Assembly (NCBI GenBank): GCA_003255025.1
Contig: QANY01008278.1
Span: 310,001-374,000, forward strand
DNA: 64,000 nt
Direction of reading: 5' to 3'
Source of the DNA: Datisca glomerata
Lineage: Eukaryota; Streptophyta; Magnoliopsida; Cucurbitales; Datiscaceae
In this document: positions 57,366 through 64,000 of the stretch, in pieces
How positions within the stretch are numbered: the first letter of the stretch is position 1
Layout of the letters: each line of letters starts with the position of its first letter
Position numbers and translations under genes: made by a program
Notes under the pieces: generated by a model
The model's input: the letters and a program-made list of their open reading frames with translations, nothing else
Databases searched by the model: none
What the model was told of the DNA's origin: nothing

Positions 57366-59244
57366 TGTAACACCCCTATTGTTTGACTTATTTTAAGGTT
57401 ATGAGCATTTTGGTCATTTCCCCTCTAACACTTTTCTTATCCATTTATCTTATCAAAATTTAATTTGTTGTTTGATATTTAAGGATTGTTAAAATTATTT
57501 TTTTACCCTAGTTTTTTTTCATAACTCTCTTTCTCTTAAGTTCACGAAAACTTCTCTCTCCTTCACATTTATAGAACCCTAATTGTTTGAAGGGAGAAGC
57601 TTCAATCGATCGAATTTTAGAAAAGTATCGCATTTTCGGTATAAACTCTTGTTACCTTTGTTTTGCTTTCAGCATAATGAATTTGTTGAGACTCTCACAT
57701 TTTATTTCTTAGATCTATAAATATTGAGTTTTAACACCCTTTTATCTTCATATAAGTCTCTTGAATCATTTTCTTTAATAAGGGAGAAACGTTTTCTATA
57801 AAAATATGATTTTTTTCATAAAAACTATATTTTTTGAATTTTTCTGGACACTATAATTTTGACTTCACGATTTAATATACAAATGTAGAATTTTGAATCT
57901 GATATTTTTATAGTAGGTTTTTGACATGTTGACGCATATACTGTAAAAAAAGTAGATCAAAATTCAATCTCTGTAATTTTTAATTAATAATTTTTGAAAT
58001 ATCTGATTGTTCAAAGAAAAAAACAGTTTTCAAGATCCAAGTTTAAGGTTTATTTCAGTACTGATATCAATTCCGTTTAATCTAAAAAATTTAAAGAATT
58101 ATTATAGATGTATCCCTAGTAACTCCATAAAGTTTCAGAAAATTTTGATGAGATTTACCTACTGGAACATATATTTGAACCTCACTGTTTACTAGAGGGA
58201 AACAGTTTTTTGTAATGATTTAATTTTCATGTTTTCATACTGAAACGGCATCGGATTTTCATGAAATTTTATTTGAGAAACCTTAGTACACCCAGGGCCA
58301 TCCGATATGAATATTAGAATTTTTAAGAAATCCTGGCTTGAGTTTTTTCATCTTAATTTGTGTACTGAATGTATGTTGTTCTATTATTTCAGGAGTATAA
58401 CTTTTATTTTTGTTTAGCAGGCGATCAGGTAAGCGAAATCTTACATATGTGATGGTTTGTCTGCTTTGCTGCTTTTGTAAAAAAATGGATTTTACTCTTA
58501 TTTTCTCTTCATTATTTTGTTTTGTGTTTCTATGATGTATCATTGTACTTATATAATGTTCTACGAGTGATGATGTTTTATGTGATTCTGAATTTTTTGA
58601 CAAAATAAACACGTAAAAGATATAAAAGATTTTTGTATGATCACAGAATGTAAAATAATGTACCGTTAGAACCACGTACCCACCAAATCTCTTTTTGTGT
58701 TACCTCGTCTTTTGGGAGAGGATATAAATGACCTCGTCTTTTGGGAGAGGGTATGTATGTTTATGCTCTGGGTGTGAAGGTGATTTCTAATGGAAGTTGG
58801 TCAGTGACTTTATAAGATAAGTTAAATAATTTGAATATATGAAAAGTATGTATGTATGTAAAACTCAGTAAGTTATCCTGACACGCAAAGTATATGAATG
58901 TTTTTGTATGATGTCGTGTATGTATAGTTTTACTTACTGAGTATATTTTTTATACTCACATTATGGATGAAGTTTAGAGTCGCTGACACGAGACAGAGTC
59001 AAAGTCTTTATTTTAGAGAAAATAATAAGAGTTTCATATTCATATGTTAAGGTTTATTTAATTTTTCTTCTGACAGTTATGGTTGAAATTTCATTTTTAT
59101 GTGACATATTCAGATTCTCGAGATAAATTAGACTTTATTTTAAATAAAAAATTAGTTTATATAAATAAAAATTTGACTGAGCTTCTGTGAGTTTGATTTG
59201 AATAAATTATCTGGAATATCTGGATAAATTTTCACGTTATTACA
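57366..59244 (+). repeat. LTR of the left half of the palindromic element
   Basis: Begins TGTAACACCCCTATTG, the opening typical of several plant gypsy LTRs, and ends CACGTTATTACA. It contains a two-copy tandem, ACCTCGTCTTTTGGGAGAGG (58703-58722 and 58731-58750), which the right half also has, so the duplication predates the palindrome. It is followed by TTTGGTATCAGAACGA (59245-59260), close to the initiator-tRNA primer site TGGTATCAGAGC. Confidence 0.75.
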
Positions 59245-59431
59245 TTTGGTATCAGAACGAATATGATTATGTAGACAAAAGTATTTACTCAAAATTTTCT
59301 GAAAACTTTAGTCTTTTGACAAAATGATTTTGTGAAAAATTTTATGAATTTTAAGAGTCTGTGCCAGAATCTAGGGTTGTGATGCGTCTCTGTCTAGGTA
59401 ACAATGTTAAATTTTGGTATTGTGACTTTGA

Positions 59432-59773
59432 ATGAATTCTGTGATTGTCTTAGCTATGAATGTTTCAAGTGACTCTGGATCAACCTTTAGTGATGGAGAA
59501 ATCTCTAACGCGGGATTTACCAGAAGAATGTTACTGGACCCAAATCGTAGAGGTCCAATTAGAGTATTTTATCCGACAATCGTAAGGAGGGGAGCGCATA
59601 ACTGTGTTTCAACACTTGGAGTGAGGAGACAAACTCACTCGATAATGAGAGTTGTCCCTCATGAGATGAAATCCTACCGTTTTCCAGCCAGGCGCATCAA
59701 CGATGAAGTGGAATCAGTTAGGTTTACCCATTTGATACTCGTCATGGAATCAGTTGGGTCTAACCATTTTTAG
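59432..59773 (+). other. Open frame in left internal part of the palindrome, unrecognised
   Basis: The frame starts MNSVIVLAMNVSSDSGST and contains RRMLLDPNRRGPIRV and PTIVRRGAHN. Its mirror copy on the minus strand (59849-60085) preserves the same frame over about 65 codons with a 10-12-codon in-frame indel: compare FTRRMLLDPNRRGPIRV with FIRRMLLDSNRRGPIRV. That could reflect a former protein (perhaps the gag start) or simply close relatedness of the halves. No family is recognised. Confidence 0.35.
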
Positions 59774-59780
59774 ACCCAAC
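59753..59780. repeat. Central hairpin of the palindrome
   Basis: GTTGGGTCTA (59753-59762) and TAGACCCAAC (59771-59780) are perfect complements with an 8-base loop. This is the symmetry centre of the 5.2-kb palindrome. A local direct duplication (ATCAGTTAGGTTTACCCATT and ATCAGTTGGGTCTAACCATT) sits just left of it. Confidence 0.9.
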
Positions 59781-59848
59781 TCATTCCACTCTGTCATCAA
59801 TGCGCCTAGTTAGAAAATGGTAGGATTTCATCTCTCAAGGGACAACTC

Positions 59849-60085
59849 TCAGGGTGAGTGTCTCTTCACTCCAAGTGATGAAACACGATTATCCGCTCCC
59901 TTCCTTACGATCGTTGGATTCCATACTCTAATTGGACCTCTACGATTCGAGTCCAGTAACATTCTTCTGATAAATCTCGTAGGAAGTGGAAGAAAACTAG
60001 ATCTCGCGTCAGAGATTTCTCCATCACTAATGGTAATTCCAGAGTCACTTAAAACATTCATAGCTAAGACAATCATAGAATTCAT
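59849..60085 (-). other. Open frame in right internal part of the palindrome, unrecognised
   Basis: Mirror copy of the frame at 59432-59773, reading MNSMIVLAMNVLSDSGIT, ISDGEISDARSSFLPLPT, RRMLLDSNRRGPIRVWNP. It is open for 78 codons and then stops earlier than the left copy. Confidence 0.35.
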
Positions 60086-60275
60086 TTAGAGTCACCATAT
60101 TGAAACTTAACACTGTTACCTAGACACAAACGCATCACAGCCCTAGATTCTGGCACAGACTCTTAAAATTCGTAAAAAAATTCACAAAATCATTTTGTCG
60201 AAAGACTAAAGTTTTCAAAAAAAAACTTTGAGTAAATACTTATGTCTATAGAATCGTATTCGCTTTGATACCAAC

Positions 60276-62538
60276 TGTAACAACCTGAAAATTTATCCAA
60301 ATATTTCAGATAATTTATGCAAATCAAACTCGCGGAAAGCTCGATCAATTTTTTAATTTTAGCAAACTAATTTTTTTTATTTAAAATGAAGTCTAATTTA
60401 TCTCGAGAATCTGAAAACGTCACATAAAAATGAAATTCCAACCATAAATGTCTGAAGAAAAGTTAAATAAACCACAACGAAAAAATATGAAACTCTTATT
60501 GTTTTCTCCAAAATAAAGACTTTGACTCAGTCTCGTGCCAAAGACTCTAAATTTCATTTGTAACGAATGCATCTTCATCATATGAAAATTTTAAATTAAA
60601 TGGAGTGGGTGTAAAAAATATATTCAGCAAGTAAAACCATACATACACGATATCACACAAAAACATTCACATACTTTGCGTGTCAGGATGACTTACTGAG
60701 TTTTACATACATACATACTTATCATACATTCAAATTATTTAACTTATCTTATAAATTTGCTGGCCAAGTTCCATTTGAACTCGCCACCACACCCAGAGCA
60801 TAAACATACATACCCTCTCCTGAAGGACGAGGTCACACATACCCTCTCCCGAAGGACGAGGTACACAAAAAGAGATTTGGTGGGCACGTGGTACTAACGG
60901 TATATTATTTTACATTTCATGATCATACAAAAGTCTTTTATATCGTATATGTGTTTCTTTTGTCAAAAAATTCAAAAACACTTAAAACATCATCACCCGT
61001 AGAACATTATATATCAGTACAATGAATACATAATAGAAACACTAAACAACACAATGAAGAGAAAATCACAGTGAAATCCTTTTTTTTTTTACAAAAGCAG
61101 CAAAGAAAACAAACCGTCACGTATGTAAGATTTCACTTGCCTAATCAACTGCTAAACAAAAATGAAAGTTAAACTCCTGAAACAATAGAACTACATACAT
61201 TCAGTACACAAAATAAGATGACAAAACTCAAGCTAGGGTTTCTTGGAAATTCTAAAATTCATATAGAATGACCCTGATACTAGGGTGTCTCAAATAAATT
61301 TCGTGAAAATCTAATATCGTTTGTGTATGAAAACATGAAAATCAAATCGTTATGGAAAACTATTTTCCTCTAGTAAATAGTGAGGTTCGAATATACGTTC
61401 CAGTAGGTAAATCTCATCAAAAATTTCATAAACTTTATGGAGTTACTAGGGATACATCTAAAATAATTATATAAAATTTTTAGATCAAACGGAGTTGATC
61501 TCAGTACTGAAATAAACCTTAAACTTGGATACTGAAAACTGTTTTTTTTTCTTTGAACAATCAGAAAATTTCAAAAATTATTAAAAACTACATAGATCGA
61601 ATTTTGATCTATGGTTTTTACAGTATGTTCATCATGTCAGGATCCTACTACAAAAATTTTAGATTCAAACTCTTATATTTGTATATTAAATCGTGAAGTC
61701 GAAATTACAGTGTCCAGAAAAATCCGAAAACTCTAATTTTTACGGAAAAATCATATTTTTATCGAAAACGTTTCTCCCTCGTTAAAGAAAATGATTCAAG
61801 AGACTTATATGAAGATAAAAGCGTGTTAAAACTCAATATTAATAGATCTAAGAAATAAAATGTCAAAGTCAAACGTTTCATTATGCTGAAAGCAAAACAA
61901 AGGTAGTAAGGATTTATAATGAAAATGCGATAGTTTTTCAAAACTCGATTGATTGAAGCTTCTCTCTTCATGCCATTAGGGTTCTAAAAATGTCAAGGAG
62001 AGAGAAGTTTTCATGCACTTGAGAGAGAGAATTATGAAAAAAAATTAGGCCAAAAAAAATAATCTTAACAATCCTTAAATATCAAACAACAATCAGATTT
62101 TTTTTAAATCAAATTTGAATGAGATAAAACTAAATAACTTGAAAAATATATATTAAAAACAAAGAATAAATTTTCGGTCAACATAGTTTTAAATCTAAAA
62201 TTTCAAACTTTGAAAAGAATAGGCAAAAATTGAAAGTCAAAAGAGTCCAAAAAATAGAACTCTAAACTAAGTCAATTGCATAATTTTCCCATAAGGATTT
62301 ATTCAAGGCTGGTCACGAAGGAGTGTGAAAAAAAGATCACAAAATCCTTAAAAGGTGTAATCATAAGATCAACTAACATAAAAATAAATCATGTAAAATA
62401 ATTCACAAACATACAATTATAAGAACGTAGATTCACAATCAACCACATGCACATATCATAAAAAATAAAAAAAATGTGAAAAGAAAAATGACCAAAATAC
62501 CTCTAAGCTTAAAATAAGTCGAACAGTAGGATGTTAAA
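60276..62538 (-). repeat. LTR of the right half of the palindromic element (inverted)
   Basis: On the minus strand it starts TTTAACATCCTACTGTTC (equivalent to TGTAACACCCCTATTG), runs through GACTTATTTTAAG and ACCTCGTCCTTCGGGAGAGG (twice, near 60822-60862) and ends AGGTTGTTACAG beside TTGGTATCAAAGCGA (60260-60275 in mirror). It is longer than the left LTR (2263 against 1879 bp) because of indels near its outer end (about 62040-62480). Confidence 0.75.
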
Positions 62539-62543
62539 GATAT

Positions 62544-63650
62544 ACAACATATTTTTCTAAAATATATACACATTCTTTAGATACTCTGATCAGCTCAACG
62601 TACACCGGTGTGGCATGGCGAATAGCCAAATGAGCAGTGCGCCATACATTGTCCAAATTCTATTGAAATTTGAAGGATACACACAAGTTGGCCTGCTGAA
62701 AAAAAGAAGTCAATAATGATATAAAAACCTAAACGACACCACAAGGACGAAACCAATTTTTTTTTAAAATTAAATTGCAAAAAACGTGTTAGAATTTCAC
62801 TTTTTCTGAGTTACACCCCATGTTAGCTTTTGATTTTATAGTTCCGAATTTATTATTATTTTTTTAATTTTTTTAATTAAAATTTTCCCACATAGATTTA
62901 TTAGTTAGACCTCTCTATTCCAACGATCTATTTTCATATATTTCTCTATTCAACATATTTCCTATTTCTCAATTCAATAAATTCTATCAGTCTTGTATTC
63001 CATTATAAAACTTTCCACTAAAAATTTTCATTGTAAAATATAGAATCGATATAATTAATTAGAAAATTCAAAATTTTATCCTAGATGTAACTATGTTTAC
63101 TATATGTTAGTTTTTTAACAGAATAGCGTCATTTATCCTATTTGAAACGACGTCGCGTTCTTGATTATCTTATCTCTAATAGATAAAATGATATCATTTT
63201 AGATAGAGAAAATCGACGACGTTTTGTTAAAAAAATTATAATGCAATAAGTGAAATTATATATTAAGATTAAAATTATGAGTTTCATATAATTTAAAATT
63301 TAAAATATAATATTTTTAAATTTAAAATTTAAAATATATATTAATGATAGTTTGAGAAAATACAGTATAATTTTGATTAATTTTATGTTCACTTCACATT
63401 CCGTCATATATGTGAGCATGTGTTAATAAGTAAAATAAATGACTTATTATATCAAAATAAGAAAGTAAATAAAGCGCAGGTTAATGTGTGATGAAAATAT
63501 GTAGGCGTTCCTCAAATAAAGGGGGCTGGTCGTCCGTATCCACTGGCTTCAAAGAATGCCACGCAATTCATTTCCAAAAGTATACAACCTCAACGGCGTA
63601 GAAACCTGCTCAGTTCAACACCTTACCGTACCGAAGCAAATAAAATTTAT
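62544..63650. other. AT-rich upstream region of the right-edge gene
   Basis: No coding domain recognised; the minus-strand frame at 62595-62780 (contains AHCSFGYSPCHTGVR) resembles a short stretch at 57182-57222 but no family I know. Inverted ACGACGTCG / CGACGACGT phrases at 63147-63222 are probably the remains of a small TIR element. Confidence 0.5.
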
Positions 63651-63655
63651 ACAAA

Positions 63656-63663
63656 TATAAAGA
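63656..63663 (+). promoter_or_regulatory. Putative TATA box
   Basis: TATAAAGA lies in a locally AT-rich stretch before a switch to CT-rich sequence (63705-63770), the usual look of a plant core promoter and leader. Transcription would be expected to start about 25-35 bp downstream. It precedes the only strong gene start in the window. Confidence 0.45.
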
Positions 63664-63825
63664 CCAGCCGTTTTCTTCTCAAATTGTCTTAAACAGCCTT
63701 CCCCACTCCGAGCTTCCTCTCTGGTCTCTCTTCTCCATAGTCCATACCCTGTCTCTCTCTCTTTCTAAGCTGAGCAAATAAACAATAGCTGAAAAAACCA
63801 AGAGAGAGAGAGGAGAGGTTGACTA

Positions 63826-63873
63826 ATGCTGATTCTGCATCAGATTGTCGAGGTCTGCTGTTTGGATTATTAG
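63826..63873 (+). CDS. Upstream ORF of 15 codons in the leader of the right-edge gene
   Basis: ATG at 63826 opens MLILHQIVEVCCLDY followed by TAG, ending 16 bases before the main ATG. If it lies in the transcript it would be met first by scanning ribosomes and could reduce or condition translation of the main frame. Its peptide is not recognised. Confidence 0.35.
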   Translation: MLILHQIVEVCCLDY

Positions 63874-63889
63874 AAGAGGAAGAAAGAAT

Positions 63890-64000
63890 ATGGGTTTGAG
63901 CGAGAGGAGGAAGAAGAAGAACAATAGCTATGGCGATTTAAGGATTCTGGTGTTTGCGATTGTGCTGCTAGCAGTTTCAGAAACGACGGCGTTCGATGCC
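63890..64000 (+). CDS. 5' end of a gene for a secreted or membrane protein, runs off window
   Basis: ATG at 63890 opens 37 codons without a stop up to the window edge: a basic start MGLSERRKKKNN, then SYGDLR, a hydrophobic run ILVFAIVLLAVS and TTAFDA. The arrangement of basic residues, about 12 hydrophobic residues and small residues before a likely cleavage site near TTA|FDA reads as a signal peptide or signal anchor, so the product probably enters the secretory pathway. TATA box, CT-rich leader and uORF precede it. The G+C content rises compared with the surroundings, and unlike everything else in the window the frame is unbroken. Too little is visible to name the family. Confidence 0.6.
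   Translation, partial: MGLSERRKKKNNSYGDLRILVFAIVLLAVSETTAFDA

Larger units (their letters stand above)
57366..62538. mobile_element. Palindromic LTR element: two LTR-plus-internal halves head to head
   Basis: The left half (57366-59762) reappears as its reverse complement in the right half (59771-62538) over essentially its whole length. Each half consists of an LTR starting TGTAACACC (left) or its mutated mirror ending at 62538, ending TTATTACA / GTTGTTACA, a primer-site-like TTGGTATCA, and about 0.5 kb of internal DNA meeting at a central hairpin. Flanks TATAT (57361-57365) and GATAT (62539-62543) agree at 4 of 5 positions, suggesting that the whole palindrome was inserted as one unit. 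No gag-pol domain is recognisable. Confidence 0.8.

Noticed and set aside
58283..58675. Minus-strand frame of 130 codons
   Set aside because: Lies within the LTR of the palindromic element; no recognisable domain, composition of random AT-rich DNA.
1..64000. A novel multi-gene defence or metabolic system
   Set aside because: No cluster of intact genes exists in the window; nearly all coding sequence is decayed transposon pol/gag. The unusual content is structural (palindromes, nested elements).

Overview
The window looks like AT-rich nuclear DNA of a flowering plant, most likely a eudicot. The reasons are nested Ty1/copia and Ty3/gypsy LTR retrotransposons, Helitron and hAT-type miniature elements, a piece of plant mitochondrial cox1, and plant-type gene fragments. 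It is almost entirely transposon-derived. The only candidate for a living host gene starts at the extreme right edge (ATG at 63890) and runs off the window.

Layout. 1-1539 is the right-hand part of a copia LTR. 2200-5900 holds a 31-bp-stem hairpin, an N-terminal fragment resembling neprosin-domain (DUF239) secreted proteins, and a frameshifted first exon resembling calcyclin-binding protein, followed by intron-like DNA. 6288-8648 is a foldback element whose two arms both carry an exon resembling the DUF662/RAB6-interacting-golgin family; the right arm is broken by a mitochondrial cox1 insert. A short Helitron (11413-12053) precedes copia element A (12141-21576, perfect ATATA target duplication). 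After a gene-free stretch comes copia element C (23682-31047). Gypsy element D (31086-52073) starts 38 bp further on. D carries gag-pol on the + strand and an additional intron-containing antisense gene between pol and its 3' LTR, a layout known from Tat-lineage elements. That antisense gene has been hit twice: by a 660-bp hAT-type MITE (39117-39776, perfect 8-bp duplication GACCCAAC) and by copia element B (39862-50209), which is of the same family as A and as the LTR at position 1.

From 52074 the DNA is gene-poor, with a second Helitron-like element at 56541-57028. It then enters a 5.2-kb palindrome (57366-62538). Each half is an LTR (TGTAACA...TTACA) followed by a tRNA-like primer site and about 0.5 kb of internal sequence, joined head to head. 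This is the most unusual structure in the window. The final kilobase becomes promoter-like (TATA box, CT-rich leader, a 15-codon uORF) ahead of an ORF with an N-terminal hydrophobic segment.

All retrotransposon coding regions are broken by stops, frameshifts and deletions, so nothing here looks autonomously mobile. A, B and the LTR at position 1 share LTRs of about 2 kb that contain an array of imperfect palindromes centred on CACGTG-like hexamers. I found no convincing tRNA, rRNA, CRISPR array or prokaryote-type operon. Protein identities are from memory of family sequences; no search was run.
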